A DNA stretch of 11,319 nucleotides from SZAS-79 sp038329645 (GTDB lineage: Bacteria > Pseudomonadota > Gammaproteobacteria > Burkholderiales > SG8-39), in the NCBI GenBank assembly GCA_038329645.1, contig JBBQNG010000144.1, positions 1 through 11,319 of the forward strand. Reading direction: 5' to 3'. Position numbers and translations under genes: made by a program. The notes below the pieces were generated by a model that saw only the letters and a list, made by a program, of their open reading frames with translations, was not told where the DNA came from and ran no database searches. Numbering within the stretch: the first letter of the stretch is position 1; the number at the start of each line of letters is the position of its first letter. Positions 1 to 8,221 of the stretch are shown here, piece after piece.

Positions 1-2
1 TT

Positions 3-170
3 GGCGCGCACGCGTTGAGGGCGACTGCCGCCACGAATGCGCTCGACCACCAGGCCGACATTGCGAAGGTGCAGGAGTGGTTGGGGCATGCCAACATCGC
101 CACGACGCGGATCTATGACCACCGCAAGACCAGGCCGGAGGACAGTCCGACGTTCAGGGTCTCTTATTGA
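3..170 (+). CDS. Tyrosine recombinase/integrase, C-terminal end only (5' end outside window)
   Basis: This is the last 55 codons of a phage-integrase-family site-specific recombinase, which cuts and rejoins DNA through a tyrosine-phosphate intermediate. The reading frame is open from the window edge to TGA at 168-170. Three of the family's catalytic landmarks are visible in order: the HxxR box (HALR, codons near 9-20), the LGH motif (WLGHANI) and the nucleophile tyrosine in TTRIYDH. The spacing from LGH to Tyr is normal and the tail is short, so the C-terminus looks intact. It is convergent with the giant gene on the opposite strand. It probably mobilised, or still mobilises, the element that carries the downstream cargo, or resolves it if it is a plasmid. 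Which subfamily it belongs to (XerC/D-like or phage-like) cannot be settled from this fragment. Confidence 0.93.
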   Translation, partial: GAHALRATAATNALDHQADIAKVQEWLGHANIATTRIYDHRKTRPEDSPTFRVSY

Positions 171-478
171 AAACCTGGTGTCCACCCGTTGCTGTCCGCC
201 AAGTGTCCGCGGGGGGAGCGACAGCAGTGCAGCGGTTTCGGTCTGTCGGTCGTCGCGGGCCTACTCACGCTGACCAGCACCAAGCGGACTTCCGGCCCGA
301 CGAGCGGTAGGGGCGTAAACGGCCGCTGTAAGAGGTCCAGCGGTCGCAAGACCTCGCGGGCCACGGTCTCAGTGATCGCTGCATCACGGCGCGAACAAGT
401 CCTACGACCCGAACCGGACCTCCACCAAAGCCGATAGCGGACGCATCCGCTGACGCGCGCTACCGCGCCGGAAGTACG
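171..478. other. Convergent intergenic region between integrase and giant STAND gene
   Basis: About 300 bases lie between two convergent stop codons. I find no supportable gene here; the short open frames across it lack a start with a ribosome-binding site and resemble nothing I know. Two short perfect inverted repeats sit 11-43 bases beyond the stop of the giant minus-strand gene: AGCGGA-CGCA-TCCGCT at 436-451 and GCGCG-CTAC-CGCGC at 455-468. They could end transcription of that gene, but no T-run follows either, so they are not textbook intrinsic terminators. The pentamer TGTCC recurs three times between 179 and 208. I cannot identify an att site without the other element end. Confidence 0.5.
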
Positions 479-3400
479 CTAGAACTTCGATTCTTCCATT
501 TCGTTCGACCGGCCCGGGGTGTAACTCACCTCGAGCGAGGCACTCATCCGGATGACAGCGGTGGTATGCCAGTAGCGGCTGCGCTCTCTGCCGTAGCCTC
601 CGTCGTGGCGGCGCAAGCGCACCAGCCACATCAGGTCGGCGTCGCGGGCCTCCAGGTACGCACGCACGACGTCAGTGCGGCACCACAGGCGTGAGCCTTC
701 GCTCGCACCTTTCTCATGTCGGCCGGATTCGATCCACGCGTCGGCCCGCACCACGGTCTCGCTGGCAGCGTTTTCCCACCTCCGGTCGAACGGATCGACA
801 GTTCGCAGCTTTGCGATCGCGGTGACGTCCTGGCTCAAGCGCGGGCGCTGCACCGCGCCGTCGGCGCCCAGGGCGTCGGTCTCGTCCAGATGCGCATAGG
901 CTTCCTTGCGCACGATCCACGGCAGGTAGGGCGCCTCGCGATTGGAGGCCACCCCGTCGTCTTCGTACATCTGTAGCTGCGGCAAGTAGGCTTGGAAGGG
1001 CGGCTGAGCGGCCAGCACCTCGGCCAATGCGGCGCTCTGGTCCCGCGGCGCCAGCGCCGACATCACCCGGATCTCGACGTTCTCGTTGGAGTGCCAACTG
1101 CCATCGACGGTGAGCCAATCTCCCACCGAATCGCCGATCCCGAGCAACGACTTCAATTCGGCCGGATCCGTGGTGAGGTCCATCGCGGTGTCGCCCATGG
1201 CCATCAAGGAGACCCAGGTGTCCAGGGGTTGGCGGTCCATGCCGTCCGCGAGCCACAGGCCCGCCGGATGCGTCACGACCTCGCGCGAGAGCCAGTCCTC
1301 CCACGGGTCTTCCTGCTCGTAGCCGCGCCAGACCACCGGGTGCGCGGCGAGCAGATCGCCGGCTACCGAGAACAAGGCGTGCCAGGCCAACTGCTCGCCG
1401 TGGCTTTGGTACTCGGCGTCTATGCCGCGCGTGTAGTGGTCACGATCAAGTCGCGACCGCCCGTTGCGATCGCTCATGGACTCGATATTGGCGTCATGTT
1501 CACGCACCTGGGCGACGAGAGCATCCGCCGTTTCCCAGTGTGGCCGTCGGAACAGGATCGACAGCGGGGTGACTTCGTCCTTGCTGAAGTCGTAGTCCAG
1601 ATGCAGTTCAGGCTGGGGCTTGGCCAAGCCCTTAGGACGTGGGTCGTGGAAATCGCTCCCGTAGTAGTCCTTCTCCTTCCGGGCCGCGAAGCTCGATCGA
1701 TTGACGCGCTGGAGCTTTTGGACTCGTGCCTTCGACAGGCGCACCTCACCTGCGTTCACACAGGCCAGCAGGGCCTGCGCCGCGAAATGCCGCCGAAGCA
1801 CGTGGCGTTCGACAGCGTCCGACGCGATCGCTTCGAGAAAATTGGCATGCCGAGCAACGACCACGGGCGCCTCTAGTGCGATGCGCGCCATTGCGATGAG
1901 CAACCAGAGCTGCGCGTGCTGGTAGAAGAACGGCAACTCCGGCGCCTGGAAGGAGGCCGCGTCGCGGCACTGATACTTTGCAACGACGCCATCCAGCACC
2001 TCGGCACGTCCGAGTCGGACCGCTGTGCGCAGGCTATGAGCAGCAAACCACCGCTGCCGGGTCACGGGCGAACCAAGCTGGAACCAGGTGATTCCCGAGA
2101 TGGCCTCGACCGCATCTCCGGTAAAAGTCATCGCGTCCTGCCACGCCCCGTCTTCCGTGTTGGACGCGAGCTTCGCCGGCCCGCTCTGCAACAGGCGCGT
2201 CAGCGCCGCCTCGCCGACGCCGGGCGAAGCCCTTTCGTTGAACTCCGCAGCGAAGTTGAGCCACACCGAGGCCGGTACCGGCATTTTGGGACGGGTGAAC
2301 TCGCGGATGAGGAGCATCAGCACGTCGCGGCGCGCCAGACCACAGATGTCCTCGAGGGCGCGGACGTGTGACCCCGACAGGTAATCGAAGGAAATGTATT
2401 CGCCTGCATTCACCCGTGCGATGACCGGTGCGCAGGCCTTCAGCGCGTCTGCTACAGCAAGCGATGAGCCGATCCACTGCTCCTTGCAGGTGCGCAGCTC
2501 CCGCTCTTTCTCGTACAGATCCAACACCTCGAGCCGCGCGATCAGAGCGAGATAGTCAGGCCATTGCTTGAACGCCACCTTCGCTCGCAACGCATCGAGG
2601 ACATCGTCGGAGAAGCGCATGTTCCGGAGCTGCGTGCGGGCCGCATCGAGGACGCGCCCCACCGCGACCTCATCGAGCGGATCGGTGCCCGCGGCGATCT
2701 GCAGAACGTGCGCCTTCGCCTTGTTCTGCTCGTCTTCCCAGGTTCGAGGCGCGGCGTCGCGTCCGGACGCGCGCCAGTTGGTGCGCCGGTTGTGGTCATC
2801 GCGCTTGACGTCGATCCGATCCGCCGCCGCTTCAAGGTACTGCCGCTGCCATGCGTCCTTGCCCAGCCCCGAGCCGGCGAAGCGGGCGAGCGCGCGAGGC
2901 GTTTCGGAGCCCAGTGAACCAGGGTTGTTCTGCAAGTATTGCGCGACAAGCTCGGTGGCCACGGCGGCTACGCGTGCGGACGGCTTGGATTCGAGAGTGG
3001 CGACCAGCTGGGTGGTCCCGCACACGTAGAGCTCGGCTGGATTCGACAGTCGCAAGAGCGTCAGGGCGAGCTCGGTATCGAGCTTGTCGTCCTCCATCAA
3101 AGCCCGCACATACGGCAACAGCGTGAAGTCCAACGAGATTCGCCCGCGGTCCTGCCACCGCGCCAGCCTTGCAAGCCCGGCCACGCCGGATACCCGGCTC
3201 ATCGCGGCGCCGTAGGAACCCCAGCCGAACTTCTGTTCCTCGCCCAAGTTGAGCTCGCAGATGTTGGACAAGGTGTGGCTCTCGCGCTGGCTTAGACCTT
3301 CGCCGGTCAGCGCGCCGGCAAAGTGCATTAGCCCCTCGACGAAGTGATAGTCGCCCGAGCCGATCGCGTCCATCTGCTCGAGCCCTTTCCGAAAATACGC

Positions 3401-6400
3401 GACCGCTTCGGCAGGGCTGGCCAACGCGATCGCCTGCCCGAGTCGCGCGAAGTGTGCGGCACGATCGGTGACATCGTGGTCCTTCTCGGTGGCCGCGCTC
3501 GCCTTAATGGCGAGCGTGCCGGCCATGGCATGGAATGCCGGCCGAGACGCCAGCAACGCAACGAGCCCGATCAGGCTCGCCAAGGGCGCGGCGTCCGGCT
3601 CGCTCGCGGCTTCGATGTATGCCGCGACTTCGCCCACAGAAAATGCGTCGTTCGCCGCAAGAGCCAACGCCAGCAAGCGTTCGCTAACCGTGTTGCGCTG
3701 CCGTTGCGCCGACCGGCCGCCAGAGTGGTAATCGTCGGTTCTGCGTAGAGTGATGTAGCGGGCCGTCAGTGGCGCCAAGCTAGGTGCCGCGGAACCGGAA
3801 CCGACAACGGCCTGTGCGAAGTCACGCGCGATATCGAGCCAGCGCGGCATTCGCTCCTTGAGGAATCGCACGGCCGTTGCGTGGTGGCTGTGCTCGTGGC
3901 TCGCGTCTTCCTTCGCGTCTCGGGCGGCCTTGGCCTTCGCCTGGTTGTCGGCATCCAGTGCCTCCTGGAGCGCGATCAGGAACTCCGCGTCCGTCAGATT
4001 CGGAGTCAAGGTCGCCGCGAGCTCGGCCAGTTCGCGCGGCAACAGGTCGCGGGGACCAATCGGGGTGCCCGATGCGCAGCAGGCGATGACCTGCCGGGCA
4101 ATGTACGTGGCGACCTCACCGACCCAGTACGACGAGTCCATGAACACGTGCAGGTTCGGCGGCACTAAGGGCAGTGCCGCGAGGATCGCGGTAGCCTGGG
4201 CGGGCATCCCCAACCGCACGGCCTTCGCCGCGGCCTCCACCATGCCATGTACCAACGGGCGTTCGTTGGGTCCGTAGTCTTCCCGGAGCTTCACCGGGCC
4301 GTCCGCCATGCATGCCGCTGAGAGCGACTCGAGCTGGGCGCGTTGCTGCTCCGGGCTGCCAGCGGTGTAACGAATTGCCGCGGCGATCGGCCCAATCGAC
4401 GCCAGCGCATCGGCACAGGCCTGGATCACCTCGGGTGAGAGCAAGGGCGCGGCCTCGGGACGGCGCGCCAGCTGGAACGTCGCTTTGGTGGTGTCGTACC
4501 CGTACTCGGCGCTGACCCAACCCGATAGGTCTCGAGCCGCCGCCTTGCCGTCGCCCTTGAGCAGGTAGCAGAACGGGAGCGCCGCCAAATCCAGCACCGT
4601 TGGGTGCGCGCGGTCATGCGCGTCGCTCTTCTGGTCGAAGTAGTGCTGCAGCCATTCAGCGACCCAACGGACGTGCCAGATTGCCTCGGCGGTCTCGCCC
4701 ATCAGCCCATGCGCAATCGCCAGGCGGGCGTGGCGGGAGCCGGGCCACGGGGTTCGTGCCTCGAAGATGCGCCGAAGCGAATCCGGATCGGCCGAGGCGA
4801 CCACGAGATCGGGGTAGTCGAGCAGATACGTCGTTCCCCGCTGATCCATTGCGGCGAGGGTCGACAATTCAACCAGCAACGGCACGAGGTGGTCGAGGTC
4901 GTTGACGCGAACGGCGTGCGCCACGGCGGCGCGAAGTCGCGCATGGCGAATTGTCTGCTGGCCTATGGTGCCGGTGATGCTCGCAGGCAGCCGCTCGTCG
5001 AAGGCCAGCTGGAAAAGCTTCTCGCCATCCTCCAGCTGCAGCAGCAGGTCGGGAAGCGTCGTGGCGGCATAGACCGACTCGCCCTGCATGGCGAACAGGT
5101 TCGTCGCCAGCTCACGCAGCGGCGCCGCGTCGCCTGCGTAGTTGCGCCGGATGAGGGTTTCGGTGGGCTCGTCGCGGAACATCAGGCCATGCTTGGTCTG
5201 CTCCAACAGCGGCGACAGGTCTGCCGCGAAGCTGACGACCGCGCCTTCGGCCATGCCGTTGACTTGCGCGAATTCCTTGAGCGGCACGGGAGGCGGCAAG
5301 GTGGCCAGACCCGCCAGGAAAGCGCGGATGCTGCGATCGGCATTGCCCAGCTTGCGTGCCTCCACCAAGGCATGGTCAATGCGGTGCTGGATCAGATCGT
5401 CCAGCGCGATCGGCTTGTCGATCTCGCTCGGCGCCAGCAGGCCAGGTTCCGCGGCCAAGTGTTCCAGCACACGAGCATTGCCCTTGGATCGCGCTTGGCC
5501 CACCTGGACCATCGTCTCGGTCAGCTTGCTCACGCGGGTGCGCAGGAACGCACGTGTCTCTCCCTCGATGAACGGCGCCAATTCGAGCTCCTCGGCGGAG
5601 ATCTCGCCGGTTGCGGCGAGCCGCCGGTGCGTTCGGGCACTGACGACCACCTGCAGACCGGCGATCGCTGCGCCGTGCTCCAAGCTCTGCAGCAACAGGC
5701 GCGGGAACGAATCCTGATTGCGATCGCGAGCGATTTCGCTGGCGTTATCGATCGCGTCGAGCAGCAGGACCAGTTGCCGGTCCGCCGAGCCGCGGCGCAA
5801 GGTCGCGACCGCTTGCTCCAGACGCACGCGGAAGGCGCGAAGGATGTCTTCGCTGTTGCTGGTCGAGGGCAGCATGGGGTCGCACAAGCCTCGACAGGCG
5901 AGCTCATTGGCGATATGCACTAGACCGCGGCTTGGCAGGTGCCTGCTATCGTCGGCGGCACGGTATTGGCCCATGCCGAAGCAGTCGAACAGGATCGTCT
6001 CGTGCTCGTGACCCAGGCGGGCGGCCAGCGAGTTCATGAAGACCGTCTTTCCGAACCCGCCTTCGGCATGCACGACCAATGGCCGGGTGAGCCGCGGAAT
6101 GCGGTGTACCGTGTCGTCCAACTGCACGCGATCAACCACCTTTCCGATCAGCGGAAAGCTCACCGGCGCCGGGAGCAGGTCCTTGTCGTCGGACAGGCCC
6201 AATGCAGCCAGCACGTCCGTGCGCACGATGACGTTGCGATGCTGCTTGATCAAACCGGCCTTGTCGCGTGCCATCTCCCGGATATCCGCGAGACGGCGGC
6301 GGGCCATGTGGTCCCGCGCGTCTGACCAGTCCGCCAGGGTGAGTGCGAGTTGCTGCTTGTTCTCGCGCAGGTCGCCGGTCAGGCCGATCATATCCAGCCG

Positions 6401-7102
6401 TGCGGCGAACTCGGCGAGGTCCTTGCCCGTCAGCTTGCAGGCGTCCGCCACCTGCTTCGCCTGCGCTTTCGCGTCGCCCTTGAGCGGGCTTTGCGCCGCC
6501 AGACCTTCGATGGCCTCGAGCAGCGCGGGCTCGATGGGCCGGTTGGTGACCAATTCAAACCGCAACTTTGCCCGCGCCTTGTCGGTCCCGAGCGACGTCT
6601 TGCAGGCGCGATACGTGCTCGCGAACTTGCCGATCGTCTTCTTCGCATCCGCCGCCCGAAACGGCTTGTGCTCGGCCGCCTTGGAGTACTTCACCTGGAC
6701 GACGACCACGCGCTTGGCGTGCTGCAGGTTGGCCCGGCCTCCGAAGTACAGCACCGCGTCGGCGATCTCATTGCCTTCGTTCGAGACGCCGCGCTGGTCC
6801 TCGTTGGCGAAACCCTCCACCGCAATGCCAACCAACTCGGCCCCAGGCAGGAGCAAGCCCAGGCACTTTCGAGCGACCCAGGCTTCGTGGAACTCGTGGC
6901 CGTCGCGGGAGGCGCGGACGGTGTCTACCGCGGGGCGCGTTCGGGGGTTAACCTTCCTCGTGGGCTTGGGCGACGCCGTGAGCTTCGGCATGGCCTTCCG
7001 CGGGCTTGCCGTCCTGCGCGTCGCCGTGGACTTCTTCGTCACCATCGCCATTGCCCGTTCCGCCAAGACCTGATCCAAGGATACCCATGTATGGTCTCCC
7101 AT
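479..7102 (-). CDS. Avs-like antiviral STAND NTPase with N-terminal PD-(D/E)XK nuclease domain (2207 aa)
   Basis: This giant cytoplasmic protein probably senses a phage protein and then degrades DNA. Residues 1-60 are a Lys/Arg/Ala/Pro-rich leader. Residues 65-200 look like a PD-(D/E)XK nuclease of the Mrr/Cap4 (DUF4297) kind: E70/E74, D115 in EIADAVLYF, and Q136-V-K138 after a hydrophobic strand. Residues 315-560 are a STAND/NACHT-type ATPase: Walker A AEGGFGKT (346-353), Walker B LVLLLDAIDN with D449, and an arginine after a strand in VVVSART. From about 560 to the end the protein is mostly Ala/Leu-rich helical sequence, TPR-like in places, which in Avs proteins is the ligand-recognising region; the last 70 residues are richer in Trp, Tyr and Arg. 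The frame is uninterrupted. ATG starts at 7102, 7051 and 7045 are all possible; only a weak AGGA precedes the first, and the Lys-rich MVTKK at 7045 is a natural alternative. Nuclease-STAND-helical order and size fit the larger Avs families, but the exact family cannot be assigned here. Confidence 0.8.
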   Translation of the reverse strand: MGDHTWVSLDQVLAERAMAMVTKKSTATRRTASPRKAMPKLTASPKPTRKVNPRTRPAVDTVRASRDGHEFHEAWVARKCLGLLLPGAELVGIAVEGFANEDQRGVSNEGNEIADAVLYFGGRANLQHAKRVVVVQVKYSKAAEHKPFRAADAKKTIGKFASTYRACKTSLGTDKARAKLRFELVTNRPIEPALLEAIEGLAAQSPLKGDAKAQAKQVADACKLTGKDLAEFAARLDMIGLTGDLRENKQQLALTLADWSDARDHMARRRLADIREMARDKAGLIKQHRNVIVRTDVLAALGLSDDKDLLPAPVSFPLIGKVVDRVQLDDTVHRIPRLTRPLVVHAEGGFGKTVFMNSLAARLGHEHETILFDCFGMGQYRAADDSRHLPSRGLVHIANELACRGLCDPMLPSTSNSEDILRAFRVRLEQAVATLRRGSADRQLVLLLDAIDNASEIARDRNQDSFPRLLLQSLEHGAAIAGLQVVVSARTHRRLAATGEISAEELELAPFIEGETRAFLRTRVSKLTETMVQVGQARSKGNARVLEHLAAEPGLLAPSEIDKPIALDDLIQHRIDHALVEARKLGNADRSIRAFLAGLATLPPPVPLKEFAQVNGMAEGAVVSFAADLSPLLEQTKHGLMFRDEPTETLIRRNYAGDAAPLRELATNLFAMQGESVYAATTLPDLLLQLEDGEKLFQLAFDERLPASITGTIGQQTIRHARLRAAVAHAVRVNDLDHLVPLLVELSTLAAMDQRGTTYLLDYPDLVVASADPDSLRRIFEARTPWPGSRHARLAIAHGLMGETAEAIWHVRWVAEWLQHYFDQKSDAHDRAHPTVLDLAALPFCYLLKGDGKAAARDLSGWVSAEYGYDTTKATFQLARRPEAAPLLSPEVIQACADALASIGPIAAAIRYTAGSPEQQRAQLESLSAACMADGPVKLREDYGPNERPLVHGMVEAAAKAVRLGMPAQATAILAALPLVPPNLHVFMDSSYWVGEVATYIARQVIACCASGTPIGPRDLLPRELAELAATLTPNLTDAEFLIALQEALDADNQAKAKAARDAKEDASHEHSHHATAVRFLKERMPRWLDIARDFAQAVVGSGSAAPSLAPLTARYITLRRTDDYHSGGRSAQRQRNTVSERLLALALAANDAFSVGEVAAYIEAASEPDAAPLASLIGLVALLASRPAFHAMAGTLAIKASAATEKDHDVTDRAAHFARLGQAIALASPAEAVAYFRKGLEQMDAIGSGDYHFVEGLMHFAGALTGEGLSQRESHTLSNICELNLGEEQKFGWGSYGAAMSRVSGVAGLARLARWQDRGRISLDFTLLPYVRALMEDDKLDTELALTLLRLSNPAELYVCGTTQLVATLESKPSARVAAVATELVAQYLQNNPGSLGSETPRALARFAGSGLGKDAWQRQYLEAAADRIDVKRDDHNRRTNWRASGRDAAPRTWEDEQNKAKAHVLQIAAGTDPLDEVAVGRVLDAARTQLRNMRFSDDVLDALRAKVAFKQWPDYLALIARLEVLDLYEKERELRTCKEQWIGSSLAVADALKACAPVIARVNAGEYISFDYLSGSHVRALEDICGLARRDVLMLLIREFTRPKMPVPASVWLNFAAEFNERASPGVGEAALTRLLQSGPAKLASNTEDGAWQDAMTFTGDAVEAISGITWFQLGSPVTRQRWFAAHSLRTAVRLGRAEVLDGVVAKYQCRDAASFQAPELPFFYQHAQLWLLIAMARIALEAPVVVARHANFLEAIASDAVERHVLRRHFAAQALLACVNAGEVRLSKARVQKLQRVNRSSFAARKEKDYYGSDFHDPRPKGLAKPQPELHLDYDFSKDEVTPLSILFRRPHWETADALVAQVREHDANIESMSDRNGRSRLDRDHYTRGIDAEYQSHGEQLAWHALFSVAGDLLAAHPVVWRGYEQEDPWEDWLSREVVTHPAGLWLADGMDRQPLDTWVSLMAMGDTAMDLTTDPAELKSLLGIGDSVGDWLTVDGSWHSNENVEIRVMSALAPRDQSAALAEVLAAQPPFQAYLPQLQMYEDDGVASNREAPYLPWIVRKEAYAHLDETDALGADGAVQRPRLSQDVTAIAKLRTVDPFDRRWENAASETVVRADAWIESGRHEKGASEGSRLWCRTDVVRAYLEARDADLMWLVRLRRHDGGYGRERSRYWHTTAVIRMSASLEVSYTPGRSNEMEESKF

Positions 7103-7284
7103 CGAGTTGAGGTCCTGCAGGTCGCGCCCGCTGGGACGGTCAGGGGTCAGGTTCCTGGAACGCGGTTGAACTCACGGTCTCGGCCAACAGCAGCCTTCAG
7201 CCGCGCTGCAACTAATGACCGCAACCAGTCTGGCTCGATCGTTCGCTCTCCCACTCCAACTCCTCCGGCCATATAGTGGCTGGC
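7103..7284. promoter_or_regulatory. Divergent intergenic region, probable promoters for the giant gene and the 235-aa gene
   Basis: The two genes on either side point away from each other, so both promoters must lie here or just inside the coding starts. A perfect tandem repeat of GGTCAGG occupies 7138-7144 and 7145-7151. A perfect palindrome, GTTCC-T-GGAAC, follows immediately at 7151-7161, about 50 bases upstream of the giant gene's first ATG. Repeat and palindrome together could be a regulator-binding site. I do not see a convincing -35/-10 pair for the minus-strand gene. Confidence 0.4.
7272..7277 (+). promoter_or_regulatory. Candidate -10 box (TATAGT) for the 235-aa gene
   Basis: TATAGT differs from the sigma-70 consensus at one position and ends seven bases before the ATG at 7285. 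Transcription starting the usual distance downstream would begin at or next to that ATG and give a leaderless message. This agrees with the absence of a Shine-Dalgarno sequence in front of the gene. No clear -35 box is visible, so this is tentative. Confidence 0.35.
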
Positions 7285-7992
7285 ATGCAGGTTGCGCAAC
7301 TTTTGTTTGTGGTGAGCGTCGACGAGTCCCACAAGCTCGTGTGCCAAGCCCCTGGTTGCGGTCGTGCCATCGCCAAAGCGGTGCACGTGATTCGGGACGC
7401 GAAAGGCGACATTCGCGTCGTTGGTTCGGGTTGCTATGCAAAGCTCGCGGGTCACGAACGCGCAACCGAAGACGGGGCGGTCTTTTCAGGCTTCGATGGT
7501 CGGCGGTTGACCCCAGAGGAAAGGTCCTTGATGGTCGCTGACACTGCCGCTTTCATAGACCTCGTCGAGGCTCGCTTGGCTGCGCAACGAGCGGCCGCGG
7601 AGCTGGCAGATAGGCTAGCTGAGGCCGCCCGACGGCTGCACGAGGGGCAAACGAAATCGATGGCGCCATTCCACCAACCGTCGCAGGATGTATGGAGACG
7701 GCCGCGAGATCGCGGACCGGAGGCAATGCCCCACGGCGAGCGCCGCGGCGCCCTCGATCAGTTAGCGCGATATCGGGCTTATCAAGCGAGCCATGCCGCG
7801 CGAGTTGCGATGCAGCGCTGGCCTGAGCTTCGGACTCACTCGTTAGACGTTGTGACCGATGCAATGGTGCAGGCGAAGGCTCAATACCTCTCGCGCGGTC
7901 TTCGCATGGATGGCCCGGGAGCCCGAGAGGCGATCGAGACCGAGGCCGTTGCGCTTCTCGCAGGACGCGCCGGGGACGTTCCCGCGGGCTGA
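7285..7992 (+). CDS. Hypothetical protein with N-terminal Cys cluster (235 aa)
   Basis: I do not recognise this protein. Its first 60 residues (numbered from ATG 7285) carry C20, C25 and C50 plus H34, in the pattern KLVC-x4-CGRAI...GSGCYAKL. This could bind a metal ion in a small zinc-finger-like fold, although only three cysteines are present. Residues about 88-115 are rich in Ala, Glu, Arg and Leu and could form a short coiled coil. A polar, proline-bearing linker follows, and then a mostly helical C-terminal half. There is no signal peptide or membrane segment. GTG at 7276 would add three residues; I prefer ATG 7285 because the GTG overlaps a candidate -10 box. The gene is divergent from the giant STAND gene and 182 bases away. 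It may be an accessory to it, a regulator, or simply an unrelated passenger; the sequence does not decide. Confidence 0.75.
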   Translation: MQVAQLLFVVSVDESHKLVCQAPGCGRAIAKAVHVIRDAKGDIRVVGSGCYAKLAGHERATEDGAVFSGFDGRRLTPEERSLMVADTAAFIDLVEARLAAQRAAAELADRLAEAARRLHEGQTKSMAPFHQPSQDVWRRPRDRGPEAMPHGERRGALDQLARYRAYQASHAARVAMQRWPELRTHSLDVVTDAMVQAKAQYLSRGLRMDGPGAREAIETEAVALLAGRAGDVPAG

Positions 7993-8221
7993 CTCCTCTC
8001 TGGGTGTCCGCTGCCTGCGAAAGCAGTCAGTCGAGACTCGAGATGTGACCGACAGCAATCAGTCTTGAGCCGTCATCGACCACGCGCTTGCCAGGAGCAG
8101 CAAATGCCCGGGTCCGGATCTTCGCTGTGCCAGAGCGAGAGGCACCAGCGCAAATAACGTCCTTTATCAGTCCATAAAAACTTAACCAAAGCGAAGCCAG
8201 AGAGACGCCTTCAGTTTCTTT
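7993..8221. other. Convergent intergenic region
   Basis: This gap of 229 bases lies between the stop of the 235-aa gene and the stop of tumA. The last 80 bases are noticeably more AT-rich than the surroundings. I see no strong hairpin with a T-run for either gene. A 17-codon open frame at 8104-8157 has AGGAG six bases before its ATG, but nothing else supports it as a gene. Confidence 0.4.

Noticed and set aside
436..468. Two hairpins after the giant gene as an intrinsic terminator
   Set aside because: Stems are short and no T-run follows on the minus strand, so I list them only as inverted repeats within the intergenic region.
992..1876. Plus-strand open frame of 294 codons
   Set aside because: Antisense to the C-terminal part of the giant gene, with no recognisable domain.
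4604..5923. Long plus-strand open frame of 439 codons opposite the giant gene
   Set aside because: It is the antisense shadow of the STAND protein: high-GC codon bias keeps the opposite frame open, the translation is rich in Arg, Gln and Gly with no family features, and no ribosome-binding site is seen.
6036..7073. Plus-strand open frame of 345 codons and an overlapping one of 308 codons at 6350-7276
   Set aside because: Both lie opposite the nuclease and leader part of the giant gene, whose motifs are clear on the minus strand; the plus translations are Ser/Arg/Ala-rich and featureless.
8104..8157. 17-codon open frame with AGGAG six bases before ATG
   Set aside because: Too short and Ser/Gln/Arg-rich with no second line of evidence; a chance match is likely.
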